Made by a program: the position numbers and the translations under genes. Of a stretch of DNA of 56,100 bases, positions 35,683-45,558 are shown piece by piece. Below the pieces are notes generated by a model. That model saw only the letters and a list, made by a program, of their open reading frames with translations. It was not told where the DNA came from and did not search any database. The DNA lies in contig JAITLV010000034.1 of assembly GCA_031277685.1 (NCBI GenBank), positions 1 through 56,100 of the forward strand, in the 5' to 3' direction. Source of the stretch: Sphingobacterium sp. Its GTDB lineage: Bacteria > Bacteroidota > Bacteroidia > Sphingobacteriales > Sphingobacteriaceae. Position 1 is the first letter of the stretch; every line of letters begins with the position of its first letter.

Positions 35683-36786
35683 TTATTCCTTCGCAGGCAT
35701 TTTACGCGTAAAATGATTGATGCTGCCATATTGTGGAACCCACTTGTACTGGTTATCTTTTATAAGGTTCTGGTTTCCGTCTTTTACGAAACGAACGGTT
35801 TTAGGATCTGCATCCGAAAGCTTATCGTCATAATAATAAACGTGGTTTCTATCTTTTGCATAAGAACTGAAACCGTTATGATCAGGGTATTTGTAAACGG
35901 AAAACGAAGCGATGTCCGCATCTGCCAAAGGTTCTCCTTCACAATAAATCTTCTGGTCGATTATCATATAGGTATTATCGGGCGGAAAGTATTTTATGCT
36001 TTGCTTATCTTCTACAGGTATTTTGATAAAACGACCTTCTTTTTGCGTAATAAATACAGCATTGTCCGCTTCAAGAATGCCATGAGCGATTTCTTTCAGG
36101 TTCGTTAACCTCGGCTCTGGAATGGCTTTCAGGTAAGTGTCTTTATCTAGATATTCGGCGGTGTGAAGATTATAAATATTGTCTTTGTCATGATAAATAT
36201 ATTCGGTAATAGGTTTAAAAGAATGATAATCCACCTTCACGATGGTATCGTTAATGAAATAATGCTTATCGTCCTTATACCAATAATTACTACCGATAGG
36301 ATAGTCTGTTTTTTGATAAGTTTCAGGATTGGCTCCTTCAATAATATTTTGGGGATTGCGAAATGAGTAAACGTGGTTTTTATCTCTGACAATGCCGGTA
36401 TCCATCATGGGATCTTTTTTATAATCGCTAATCTGGAAAGTCGCATAATCTACATTGGTAAGCATAAAGCCTTTGTGGAAATAATGGTCTTTATCTTTGG
36501 CATAACCTGCCTGTAGTATGACAAATGATTTTATATCTCCATTCACGACTCTATATTTATCGTCCCAGGGAACATCTGGCGCTCCGGGAGACCAGTTTCT
36601 ATCATAGAGATAAAGAAGTTCATTCCCGTTTTTTGCAGTAAAATAGTTGTCGCCTAAAAGTTTCTTCTGATCACAGGATTGCAATGCGAAAGCAAGAAGT
36701 ACAGATAGGATTAGTTTTTTCCACGGGCTACAGCTATTATCTTGTAAATTCAGCCACTTCTTGGCCGAGTCAATGCTATTTTTCAT
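35683..36786 (-). CDS. DKNYY-repeat lipoprotein of unknown function
   Basis: The 367-residue protein has a lipobox A-L-Q-S-C with Cys38 after a long, unusual N-terminal extension. Repeats with the pattern A/R-D-K-x-H-V/Y-Y recur about every 35-45 residues (A-K-D-K-D-H-Y-F, R-D-K-N-H-V-Y-S, H-D-K-D-N-I-Y-N, A-K-D-R-N-H-V-Y), the mark of DKNYY-family proteins. These repeats are thought to form beta-structures on the cell surface, with no known activity. It is followed by an 88-base gap and another exported unknown protein on the same strand. Confidence 0.85.
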   Translation of the reverse strand: MKNSIDSAKKWLNLQDNSCSPWKKLILSVLLAFALQSCDQKKLLGDNYFTAKNGNELLYLYDRNWSPGAPDVPWDDKYRVVNGDIKSFVILQAGYAKDKDHYFHKGFMLTNVDYATFQISDYKKDPMMDTGIVRDKNHVYSFRNPQNIIEGANPETYQKTDYPIGSNYWYKDDKHYFINDTIVKVDYHSFKPITEYIYHDKDNIYNLHTAEYLDKDTYLKAIPEPRLTNLKEIAHGILEADNAVFITQKEGRFIKIPVEDKQSIKYFPPDNTYMIIDQKIYCEGEPLADADIASFSVYKYPDHNGFSSYAKDRNHVYYYDDKLSDADPKTVRFVKDGNQNLIKDNQYKWVPQYGSINHFTRKMPAKE

Positions 36787-36874
36787 TTTAAATTCCTTTT
36801 TATCATACTTTTATCCCTTCAGGATTTTTCAAATATCTTCTAGAAATTACAAGCTCATGCAGAGTGGTCTGTTA

Positions 36875-37498
36875 CTAATACGAAGAGACATCCTGCAAAC
36901 GGTATTCCGAGTCCCCCACTCTCATCGTCCTATAGGTATTAAAGCTCGAATATATTCTTGTTTCTTTGAGCCTTCCATTTTTATAGCGCTCAATTTTTTC
37001 GGTATCCCCCGATTTTTTATCAAAATAGCGTATACTGATAACTTGCTTTTTAGAATTGTAAAATGCAGCGGTTTTATTTCTTCCGTCTTCCTGAATATAG
37101 ATCGCCTCCAGATTACCATTCTTTTTATACATATACCGCTTTGAATGATAGAAGTTCCCTTCCTTATAGCTGACACCTTCATAGGTAAAATTAGCCGAAA
37201 ATATCCCCTCCAAAACCAATTGTTCTTTAGCGTTATAAATGAAATAATATACCCCATCTTTGGGCGCAATCAGCTCATAACGTTGTACAAGTTCAGGCTT
37301 ACTACAGGGGCGAGCCGCAATATGTTCTACCCGTCTAAAAATGGATGTATCCTGCTGCGAAACATGCAAGGTATCAGTCTCAGCAGAACTATCTCCATGT
37401 CTAACTATCCGAACATGCCCCCGTTGCCCATCCTTCTTCAGGACAACACCATCATCGTGCATGATAAACAACCAGCAAAGTAAACTCAAATAGTACAT
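36875..37498 (-). CDS. Exported protein of unknown function with antitoxin-like repeats
   Basis: The 207-residue protein starts with a short hydrophobic stretch (Y-Y-L-S-L-L-C-W-L-F-I) that may be a weak signal peptide. Its middle and end contain short repeats of the YwqK/MORN type, such as L-V-L-E-G-I-F, Y-K-E-G-N-F-Y, Y-K-K-N-G-N-L-E-A and Y-K-N-G-R-L-K-E-T-R. Such repeats occur in many Bacteroidota secreted proteins and do not by themselves show a toxin-antitoxin system. I cannot assign a function. Confidence 0.7.
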   Translation of the reverse strand: MYYLSLLCWLFIMHDDGVVLKKDGQRGHVRIVRHGDSSAETDTLHVSQQDTSIFRRVEHIAARPCSKPELVQRYELIAPKDGVYYFIYNAKEQLVLEGIFSANFTYEGVSYKEGNFYHSKRYMYKKNGNLEAIYIQEDGRNKTAAFYNSKKQVISIRYFDKKSGDTEKIERYKNGRLKETRIYSSFNTYRTMRVGDSEYRLQDVSSY

Positions 37499-37626
37499 AT
37501 CAACGTTATTAAGATAAAATGATCACCTGCATATCTACCCCAAATATACAAGCTACTATCATTGACTGATGACCACAATTAAAATACGTTGATCTCCGTC
37601 TATTATTCGCCGGATAGAACCTATTT

Positions 37627-38931
37627 TCAACTGTTAAATCGTCTCTGCGCTATACGAGCGTTTCTTTTTTCTTCCAATAGATTATAGATCACTTCCACTG
37701 TATAGTGTTGATCAAAATAAAACACCATCATCCTCTTGCTGCGATGGATAGGATAAAAAAGAAGTATTGGGCCGATAGCGGTATCGTATACAATTTCAAA
37801 TCTTTTTACATCCGTAAACAGGAAGCGTTTATACCTTGGAAAAATATATAATCTATAAATTAGGTCCAGTGCATTACCGGAATTTTCGGAGTATGAAAAA
37901 TCGGTATCAATACAACGGAAGCCATCTTGATCGATAGCAAGTAGGATAGCTTTCTGTCTATTGATAAAAATGCGTACCGCAAAAAACAACATAACCACAC
38001 CAAAAGATAAAAAGAAAAGCGGAACTACTTCAAAGCGAGCAAAATCAAGCAGTTGAAGACCTATAAAGGAAATAAACGTCCCCCCCGCGCCTAAAGCGAC
38101 CAAAATTAGGGTCGATTTTTCCTTGGGTGCATAAAAAACAACCGGATCGGTTGCCGTGCTATTTTCCGGAACAAAACGATCACTAACCAAGTTCCTATCA
38201 ATAGGCAGCTCCGGATAATATACTGGCGGCGCCCCCCCTAACTGTTCAGCAAAGGTTTTGCCCCGTAGCTCAAAAAAATCTTCAAGGCCATTAAATTCCA
38301 ACCGCATGGCTTTGAAGAATCCAAATGAAGACAAAAGTACCGCAATTCCTCCGGCCGCATATTGACTGACTCCTATTGCCATACAAACAACAAGCATGGC
38401 GCTCGCCCCTAAACTAAATTTTATAAAAATATTTAATTTAAATCCGTCATAAATCCCTTTGCAAGCTACATATGGTAGGAAGATCAGGGTATTTAAGATG
38501 ACAAGCATGATCGCCGTCGCCAGGATATTACTTGCTGTAATATATGTCGTCAATACCTCTTCAAAGACCACCAAACTCAGCATAAATGCGCCAAAAATCA
38601 AAAACAAACCCAGCAATCGGATCGAGAAGATCTGGAATAAAATCGGTTTGGGCTGTGGGGAACGAACATGCTTTACGATTGCTAATTTCTCCTGAGACCA
38701 TAACAACAAAAACAAGAGCAAAGAAATAAAGCCAGCAATGCCATATAAAAAGTTTTTGTCTGCCTGAATACGTTCCTCCCCATACAGCTGATGCATTGGG
38801 AAAAGTGTTTCGTTTGTCTGGAATAATTTGTTGTACTTAAATTGGAAAACTGCCTCGACAAGCGGATCCACCCCCATCAGAAGTAAAATAATCATAACCA
38901 GAACAAGGATACGATATCTGTTTTTAGCCAT
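37627..38931 (-). CDS. Multi-pass membrane protein with a C-terminal PH-like domain
   Basis: The 434-residue protein has about 7-8 membrane segments (first near 8-28, then near 60-80, 105-130, 135-160, 170-200, 280-300 and 305-325). A soluble C-terminal region of roughly 110 residues follows, with strand patterns (I-D-Q-D-G-F-R-C-I-D, F-T-D-V-K-R-F-E-I) like small bacterial PH-type domains. No catalytic motif is visible. It is not recognised as a known family. It lies alone, with 237 bases before the ABC/peptidase stop codon upstream. Confidence 0.75.
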   Translation of the reverse strand: MAKNRYRILVLVMIILLLMGVDPLVEAVFQFKYNKLFQTNETLFPMHQLYGEERIQADKNFLYGIAGFISLLLFLLLWSQEKLAIVKHVRSPQPKPILFQIFSIRLLGLFLIFGAFMLSLVVFEEVLTTYITASNILATAIMLVILNTLIFLPYVACKGIYDGFKLNIFIKFSLGASAMLVVCMAIGVSQYAAGGIAVLLSSFGFFKAMRLEFNGLEDFFELRGKTFAEQLGGAPPVYYPELPIDRNLVSDRFVPENSTATDPVVFYAPKEKSTLILVALGAGGTFISFIGLQLLDFARFEVVPLFFLSFGVVMLFFAVRIFINRQKAILLAIDQDGFRCIDTDFSYSENSGNALDLIYRLYIFPRYKRFLFTDVKRFEIVYDTAIGPILLFYPIHRSKRMMVFYFDQHYTVEVIYNLLEEKRNARIAQRRFNS

Positions 38932-39077
38932 TTGATCTATCGTTAACTGTTAATGAGCATCAGGCAAATAAACCTGTTGTTATCCATATCCTCAACATGC
39001 GTTTACAATCTGTTATGGTTATTTTACGATTCGTCAAGACAATACATGAGGCAACAGCAGCCAATAGAAACAAAAAA

Positions 39078-39119
39078 GTTTGAATAGCCAGTACATAAAA
39101 ATGCATTGACTATTCAAAC
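39078..39119 (-). terminator. Terminator of the ABC-peptidase operon
   Basis: A 10-bp stem (GTTTGAATAG with CTATTCAAAC) encloses a 22-base loop and is followed on the minus strand by TTTTTT, 50 bases after the stop codon at 39169. Confidence 0.75.
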
Positions 39120-39168
39120 CATGCAGCATGAACCGGATATCGGTTATACCTGCATTACAAGAACATCA

Positions 39169-42100
39169 CTAGATATCTTTTCTGTTGTCATCTGAGTCAA
39201 TATCAATCAGTTTGTTATAGGGGTCGACACCAACCTGTGTAGGTTTTTGGTCAACAACCAAGATCAGCTTATTATTAATCTGATCAATACGATGTTTTTT
39301 CAGGTAAATTTCCTGTGGCTTGCTGTTTTTCTTATCCGTGGATTTCGAAAAAACACCTACCTCAATATAATCCCTAAGTGGCAAGGACTTCAATGTTACC
39401 TGATCAGATTTTTTAAATAATAGCGGCTTTTCCCCCTGATCATTGTAACTCTTTTTTCCGTTAGCATCCACACGATACTTCGCCACCTCAAACTGAATAT
39501 CTACCTGATATCTTCCATTTTTCAGTTTTTTAGTGCTCACCTTCTCCACTTTATTATTATACAACGTAATCGTTTCAAACATGTCTTTGATCAGATAGCG
39601 CAAGGAGTCTGGTGTCGCTTTGCGAAAATAGTCGACAAATTCCAAGGATGTAGTATAAGGTGGATCTTGGAACGCTGTTTTTTCCAAATAGGCTTTTGCT
39701 GTCTGATTGAATACCGTTTCGCCAAGATAATCACTCAGCGCATATAATACTAAAGATCCTTTTTGATAGTGAATATACATTTGATTCTCATTGTACATCA
39801 ATGGCCGTTCGCCCAACCTCTCCTCACTTCTCCCTTTTAAATAACCATCCAATGCGTCTTTGAGAAACTTACGCATCTGTCCCTTTCCGTACCTTTGTTC
39901 CAGCACTTTCAACGAGGAATATTCTGACATGCTTTCGGACATCAATGTCGCTCCCTGTGCGTTGGCCCCCACAACCTGATGTGCCCACCATTGATGTGCT
40001 ATTTCGTGCGCCGTAACAGCATAAGGGTAATCCACCGCATCATCTTTTTTCTCGTCGACATCCGCAATAAAACCTATTGCTTCAGAAAAAGGAATGGTAT
40101 TGGCAAAAGACTGTGCGAAAGTACCGGCTGTTCGTGGGAATTCCACAATACGGAGTTGTCGGTGTTGGTAACGACTATATTCTTTGCTATAATACGCTAA
40201 AGAAGCTTTGCTCGAAGCCATCATCCGTTCGAGATTATACGTATGTCCTTTGTGGTAATAGATCTCTAGATTGACACCATTCCATGTATCTTTTTTTATT
40301 TCATATTTTGCAGAATTAAAAGCAAAGAAATTTAGAATTGTGGAATCCATCTGATACTGATAATATTTCCTTCCGTCTTTCTCCCATTTTTTGGTCAGAT
40401 AGCCAGGTGCGATAGCAAACTGATCTAAGTCTGTACTCACAATAGCTTCAAACCGGATCCAATCTGCATCATTGGAAATATAATTATTTCTTAATGCGAT
40501 CGAATCTGTGGGAGGAGCCATCCTGTTTCGATAAGGCAATCCATATTTCTTACGAATGTCGTTATCGACCAGTTCGCCTCGATCCAAATAGCCTATATTG
40601 GGAAACAACATATTATTAATAAAAGTTCCATTACCTTTAACAGGCGACTTCTCGTTGACCCAGGTATTGGCAGGACTGACTGTGCTAAAGTTTAAGATGA
40701 TAGAATCGCCTGGAGCCAGTGATTTTTCCAGTTTATAGATATTAAAATTATAGACATCATCTGTAGAAATCAGTTTATTAGGAACATTGAAAGAAAATGT
40801 ATAATCGTAATCATTATAGTTGACAAAAATAGAATCTATGGCAAATGCGGTCTTATTTTTCAGTACATAGGAAGCACGGGCCTTAAAACTGCGTTCGGAA
40901 GGATAGATATCCATATTAAACTTAACGTCGACAACACGGGGCTGAGGCCTATATTGATATTTTTTATATCTCTTTTCCCATTCCACAGCTTGTTTTTCAT
41001 GATCTAGGCTTGTATAATAGGGATTTTTAACATGATTCTCATAATAAATGCTCGCTCCGATGGCTATAAAAGCAATAAAACTCAGGATGAGCACCGTCAT
41101 ATTGGCCGTATTTACATTCGCTTTTAAGATCGTCCAGCGTTCCCGCATTCCCGAGAATCCACCTCTACGCCATAGCAAAAAAGCGATTATCAGAAAAAAT
41201 ACGCCAAACAGCAACCAATATACTCTATACGTTAAAAAGGGCAGGACATAACCAAAACCATCCATATCCGAATAGTCAAGACCTGGTCCCTGGTTAAACT
41301 GATAAATCATTTGTTCTACCCCTACTGAAGATAGAAATGGTAATCCGATAAATAAAGTCAACAGGATAAAGAAACCAGCCAGGTAATTCTTAAACAGCGT
41401 ATGTATAAAGATTGCAATAAAAAGCCAAACTATATTTGACAACATCCCATATACCATGAGGTGCATGATATACTGACCTATTTCGAAATTATAATAATGA
41501 TGATACACCTGAAATGCCATACAAGTGAGCATCACAACCACAAGCAGCGTCAGTTGCATCCAGATGATCGCAATGATTTTGGATCCCATGAGCGCCCAAT
41601 TCGGCACCGGTGTAGCATCTAACAAGCCTCCCATCCGTGTGATACTGCCACGGTGGACTAATAAACCTGTGAAGAGGAAAGTCAATATCAACAAAAAGAA
41701 CTTAAAGGTCGTGCCGGGGATCATCAACATCTTCCAGGTAACAGGATAAGTCGAGGTACCAAAGATTGCTCCAATGGTACTGGCCATCAAGATAATAAAT
41801 AGAACGCCTACCAAAGTCAGGATCAGAAACACAGGATTCTTCACAATGTACCTATAATCAAACCTCGCTAGCGTCCAGGTCGTTTTTATATAATGGCGAA
41901 CTGAAAAATCATAACTTACTTTCGGCAGATTGACACGGAAAACACTGTCAAAGTTATTCTTTGTCAGCCGCTTTCCCTTTTTGGCCGGTTTTATCGAAAT
42001 GGAATCCTGTGAGAATGAAAACAACAGGTAAAATCCACCAATAAATAAAGCGGCTACCGAAAGCCATATCAAGCGATTATAAATAATAGCACCAACAAAA

Positions 42101-42813
42101 GGAAGATTATTTGTATTCTTTTCTTCGGGAGACCAATACTGTGTATAGTAAGAAATAGCACTATCACCAAAAGGGTCAATCAATGCACCGAGGTAACGAT
42201 TATCGGCACTTGCAGTCAGATTTTGGACAAGTACCTGTAAAATAATAAGTACCAGCACCGCAACAAAACCAACATAGACATTACGGGTAAAAGTCACCAG
42301 TACAAAAATAATTGCACTAAGAATCACTAGATTGGGAATAACCTGAATAAGGTAGGTCTGAAAGTAAGCTAAAACACGTACTGGCCCCAATAAATCAGGA
42401 TTAATTCCAGGCACGAACTGCGCAACAATGATACCTAAGGTTGATGCGAATACGATGACAAGGACGACGGCAATTGAACCAAAAAATTTACCCAGCAAAT
42501 AGTCCGTTTTGGTGAACGGGTAACTAAAAAGAATCGTATGCACATTATATTGGAAATCCCGATAGACACAGGCCCCTACAATAGAGGGTATTAAGAAATA
42601 AATAATGGAAGACATGCCATTGATCATTTCGTTAATAGCCCAAGGGGAGTTTCTGATCGTATTCGACGAAGTCGTAGCTGTGACACCATCAAATATCCCT
42701 AAGGAGGATAGCATGATGAACAACGACAAGACAAAGAATAGTGCCATATAAATATAGACAGCAGCATTCTTAAACCAACGTGTAAACTCAAAGTTAAAAA
42801 TTGGCTTAAACAT
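39169..42813 (-). CDS. ABC transporter permease fused to an M1-family aminopeptidase
   Basis: The 1214-residue protein joins two ABC-2-type membrane blocks (about 15-290 and 320-580, some dozen hydrophobic segments) to a C-terminal M1-type peptidase domain (from about 620). The zinc motif H-E-I-A-H-Q-W-W lies near residue 936, with the downstream E-Y-S-S motif. Bacteroidota carry such fusions, usually with an ATP-binding partner, encoded here by the overlapping upstream gene (8 bases). The transporter may export a peptide or extrude a substrate that the peptidase trims; this is inference. Confidence 0.92.
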   Translation of the reverse strand: MFKPIFNFEFTRWFKNAAVYIYMALFFVLSLFIMLSSLGIFDGVTATTSSNTIRNSPWAINEMINGMSSIIYFLIPSIVGACVYRDFQYNVHTILFSYPFTKTDYLLGKFFGSIAVVLVIVFASTLGIIVAQFVPGINPDLLGPVRVLAYFQTYLIQVIPNLVILSAIIFVLVTFTRNVYVGFVAVLVLIILQVLVQNLTASADNRYLGALIDPFGDSAISYYTQYWSPEEKNTNNLPFVGAIIYNRLIWLSVAALFIGGFYLLFSFSQDSISIKPAKKGKRLTKNNFDSVFRVNLPKVSYDFSVRHYIKTTWTLARFDYRYIVKNPVFLILTLVGVLFIILMASTIGAIFGTSTYPVTWKMLMIPGTTFKFFLLILTFLFTGLLVHRGSITRMGGLLDATPVPNWALMGSKIIAIIWMQLTLLVVVMLTCMAFQVYHHYYNFEIGQYIMHLMVYGMLSNIVWLFIAIFIHTLFKNYLAGFFILLTLFIGLPFLSSVGVEQMIYQFNQGPGLDYSDMDGFGYVLPFLTYRVYWLLFGVFFLIIAFLLWRRGGFSGMRERWTILKANVNTANMTVLILSFIAFIAIGASIYYENHVKNPYYTSLDHEKQAVEWEKRYKKYQYRPQPRVVDVKFNMDIYPSERSFKARASYVLKNKTAFAIDSIFVNYNDYDYTFSFNVPNKLISTDDVYNFNIYKLEKSLAPGDSIILNFSTVSPANTWVNEKSPVKGNGTFINNMLFPNIGYLDRGELVDNDIRKKYGLPYRNRMAPPTDSIALRNNYISNDADWIRFEAIVSTDLDQFAIAPGYLTKKWEKDGRKYYQYQMDSTILNFFAFNSAKYEIKKDTWNGVNLEIYYHKGHTYNLERMMASSKASLAYYSKEYSRYQHRQLRIVEFPRTAGTFAQSFANTIPFSEAIGFIADVDEKKDDAVDYPYAVTAHEIAHQWWAHQVVGANAQGATLMSESMSEYSSLKVLEQRYGKGQMRKFLKDALDGYLKGRSEERLGERPLMYNENQMYIHYQKGSLVLYALSDYLGETVFNQTAKAYLEKTAFQDPPYTTSLEFVDYFRKATPDSLRYLIKDMFETITLYNNKVEKVSTKKLKNGRYQVDIQFEVAKYRVDANGKKSYNDQGEKPLLFKKSDQVTLKSLPLRDYIEVGVFSKSTDKKNSKPQEIYLKKHRIDQINNKLILVVDQKPTQVGVDPYNKLIDIDSDDNRKDI

Positions 42814-43690
42814 GGCGCTGGTCTTTTTTAAGTGCTACAAAATAAACGTCTTCCAATTGCCCCTGTGCGTTGACAAAGGAATCATCGGGCCGCTCGTCGC
42901 TATAAACCCGGATGTTAAGTGTATTATCCTGGTTATAGTTGGTCGAAATGACATTATACTTTTGCATGTATTCATCCAATTGGTCACGGCCAATGATACG
43001 CACCCAAATCTTGCCATCCAACTGTTCTATCGTTTCCTTGGGAGTACCACGCAGTAGAATTTTACCACCATTGAGTATAGCTAATTCATGACATAATTCG
43101 CGTACATCATCCACAATATGTGTAGAAAAAATAACCGTATGATTGGTACCAATCTCACGTAATACGTTTAAAAAACGATGCCTTTCCGCAGGATCCAATC
43201 CAGCAGTAGGTTCGTCTACAATAATCAATTTTGGATCATTTAGCAGTAATTGGGCAATACCGAAACGTTGTTTCATCCCACCCGAATAGCCGCTGACGCT
43301 CTTATTGCGGACATCCCATAGGTTGGTTACCTCAAGTACACGCTTGATGATAGCCTGTCGGTCAGCGCTTGTTTTAATACCTTTGAGCTTTGCAAAATAT
43401 TGCAACAAATCCGTCGCGGAAAGATTCGGATAAACACCAAACTCTTGCGGTAGATATCCCAATACTTTGCGTAACTGCATCTGTTTACTGAGTACATCGA
43501 TATCACCAAAAGTTATACGGCCATTATCAGGCTTCTGAAGAGTCGCTATGGTACGCATCAATGACGACTTGCCTGCCCCATTTGGCCCAAGAAGACCAAA
43601 CATACCCGGTTTTATTTCCAAATTTACTTCATCTAAGGCTTTTACGCCATTGGGATAAGTTTTGCTGAGGCTTTCTATTGATAAATTCAT
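42806..43690 (-). CDS. ABC transporter ATP-binding protein
   Basis: The 294-residue protein has Walker A G-P-N-G-A-G-K-S-S (36-44), Q-loop L-P-Q-E-F, signature S-G-Y-S-G-G-M-K-Q-R and Walker B L-I-I-V-D-E-P-T-A-G-L-D. It is the energising partner of the permease-peptidase fusion, whose gene overlaps its 3' end by 8 bases, so the two are almost certainly translated together. The C-terminal 60 residues resemble those of ABC-2 exporter ATPases. The transported substrate is unknown. Confidence 0.96.
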   Translation of the reverse strand: MNLSIESLSKTYPNGVKALDEVNLEIKPGMFGLLGPNGAGKSSLMRTIATLQKPDNGRITFGDIDVLSKQMQLRKVLGYLPQEFGVYPNLSATDLLQYFAKLKGIKTSADRQAIIKRVLEVTNLWDVRNKSVSGYSGGMKQRFGIAQLLLNDPKLIIVDEPTAGLDPAERHRFLNVLREIGTNHTVIFSTHIVDDVRELCHELAILNGGKILLRGTPKETIEQLDGKIWVRIIGRDQLDEYMQKYNVISTNYNQDNTLNIRVYSDERPDDSFVNAQGQLEDVYFVALKKDQRHV

Positions 43691-43879
43691 AAATAAGTTT
43701 AACTGTTAATAACTCGTTAGTATGCTAAAACGACAATTTGTTACAACAATATAACAAAAGTTCACAAGAAAATCCGGAGATCTATCTATTTTTCAACGTA
43801 ATACCAAATTAAAAACAGTTATTGATTACAGCAGTTTCCGAAATGAAACGGTGTCATCAAATTGGGCGGGTTGCTCCCT

Positions 43880-44392
43880 TCAGAGCTTTATTTCAAACAA
43901 ACTTACCGTAGCATTGTCATAATGTGCCGGTAAACCTGTTGTATTGCGGAGCTTCTTTAATCCCAAAAAATCAAAACCACATTTTGTGTAGTGATCAATC
44001 AGTCCTTTATTTTCACCTACTGTATCCAACCGAACAAACTGCTTGTTATTTTCGCGCGCATATTCAATCGACCAATTCACAATATTGTTAACAAGATTCT
44101 TCCCTCTAAAATTAGGATTCGTTGCGATACGATGGATATAAACTGCTGGATCATTATTTCTCTCTTCCCAAATATCAGGGTCGTCGAATGTTGTTGCCCA
44201 AATACAGGCAATATCCTGATCAACAACCATTTTCCATTGTCTATTCTCCTCCAATTCCTGTTCGATAAGCTTCCGATCAAACGCTGGCCAATAAACCATG
44301 GATTTTGCCTTTTGAAAATCAGTTGCGATTCTATAAAACTTAAAGATTGAATCAATATCGTTAAATGTGCTATTCTGTATCTGTAATTTCAT
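43880..44392 (-). CDS. GNAT-family N-acetyltransferase
   Basis: The 170-residue protein shows the GNAT fold: an N-terminal beta-alpha start, R-I-A-T-N-P-N-F-R-G-K-N-L (acetyl-CoA loop, R/Q-x-x-G-x variant) and a C-terminal L-D-T-V-G-E-N-K-G-L-I-D-H-Y block. GNAT enzymes transfer an acetyl group from acetyl-CoA to an amine. The substrate is not evident from neighbours. It is on its own, with more than 180 bases before the ABC gene and 127 after the amidinotransferase-fold gene. Confidence 0.88.
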   Translation of the reverse strand: MKLQIQNSTFNDIDSIFKFYRIATDFQKAKSMVYWPAFDRKLIEQELEENRQWKMVVDQDIACIWATTFDDPDIWEERNNDPAVYIHRIATNPNFRGKNLVNNIVNWSIEYARENNKQFVRLDTVGENKGLIDHYTKCGFDFLGLKKLRNTTGLPAHYDNATVSLFEIKL

Positions 44393-44519
44393 CAGTATGA
44401 CTAAGGTATTTATAATAAAAGAGTGCCTAAAGCATATACAAAGCTACATTTCCGCTAATAGTCGCCATGGGTACAGATTAGATCCATTATAAGGTATCAG
44501 TTTGTGTGTTAAAGTTTGC

Positions 44520-45488
44520 TTAAAGTCGTCGCAATAGCGGTTGTGTACTGCAACGGAATGACCCGCCAAAACTTCTGCTGATCTTGAAATCAACATATTC
44601 GACCTGTATTCCATAGTCGGACAACTTATCACCGATATGTTTAAATTCAGGGTCGGTGACATACACATCCGGGTTAATAGGAAGACCATTTGTCGCAAGC
44701 TGTCCCGCCTCGGTCAGGGTAACATTTATCTTATCCCATTGTTTTAGTTGTTCTGGTAATCCATCCAGAAAAGCATCTTCACAAACGACCATCAGCCCCT
44801 CCCGGATCAGCCCGAGTGCGCAATCTAAATGCAAGATATCGGGGTGTAATCGTACCTCCTCGACCTGATAGCCATAGGGTTTGAGCAATTTCGACAGCCA
44901 ACGGATACCTAAACTATTGGATGCAAGTCCTGAATTTCCGACAAATAACTGTTTCCCATACACCAAAACATCACCGCCTTCGATAAAGGGGCCATGCCAA
45001 TCGGCGAGATCAGCATGATCATGGACAGCAGGCCTTGGTGCTGCGACATAAAGACAATCCTCCGGGTACACATGTGCCTCAAAAATGTCTCGTATTGGCA
45101 AAATTTCATTCCTGCGCTGAAGAAAACGCAATGACCCTTCAATAACAGTATTGCCTACCGTGAAAAATGGATCCCGTACAAAAAAGTTCGCATAGCCATC
45201 TTCAGCCCCGAGCTCCTTCTCTAAAGCCGTCAAGTGACGAGGACGTAATACTTCTACCTTATATTTTTCAAGTACAGCAGCAAAATTCGTCCGCTCAAGC
45301 TCCCATGCTTGTTGTTGCTCAGGATATACTTCTGCAAAATCTTTTCCAAGATTTACATTATTACTTTCCCGATCTGAATCTGGAAGAAAACGAAGCTCCT
45401 CGCTTCGGATTGCTTTTGGAAATCCAAATTCTGAAACTGTTAATACTACCTTTTGCAATGGAGCAAATTCATTCTCGACAAATACCAT
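44520..45488 (-). CDS. Amidinotransferase/dimethylarginine dimethylaminohydrolase-fold enzyme
   Basis: The 322-residue protein has the guanidine-modifying core: F-F-V-R-D-P-F-F-T-V-G-N, a G-P-F-I-E-G-G-D-V-L-V block, H-L-D-C-A-L-G-L-I with the catalytic His, and a C-terminal G-G-S-F-R-C-S-T-Q-P with the catalytic Cys. Members act on arginine, citrulline or methylated arginine through a Cys-amidino intermediate. Its exact reaction (arginine deiminase-like, DDAH-like or glycine amidinotransferase-like) cannot be settled from sequence alone. It appears monocistronic. Confidence 0.88.
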   Translation of the reverse strand: MVFVENEFAPLQKVVLTVSEFGFPKAIRSEELRFLPDSDRESNNVNLGKDFAEVYPEQQQAWELERTNFAAVLEKYKVEVLRPRHLTALEKELGAEDGYANFFVRDPFFTVGNTVIEGSLRFLQRRNEILPIRDIFEAHVYPEDCLYVAAPRPAVHDHADLADWHGPFIEGGDVLVYGKQLFVGNSGLASNSLGIRWLSKLLKPYGYQVEEVRLHPDILHLDCALGLIREGLMVVCEDAFLDGLPEQLKQWDKINVTLTEAGQLATNGLPINPDVYVTDPEFKHIGDKLSDYGIQVEYVDFKISRSFGGSFRCSTQPLLRRL

Positions 45489-45558
45489 AACAATATCGTT
45501 TTCTAAAATAGTACCTACTTTGTCTCAACATACAAAAAAAGATAAGATTAAAAAAACT

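Noticed and set aside
36875..37498. YwqK-like repeats as evidence of a toxin-antitoxin system
   Set aside because: The protein seems exported and no toxin gene is adjacent; these repeats occur in many unrelated secreted proteins.
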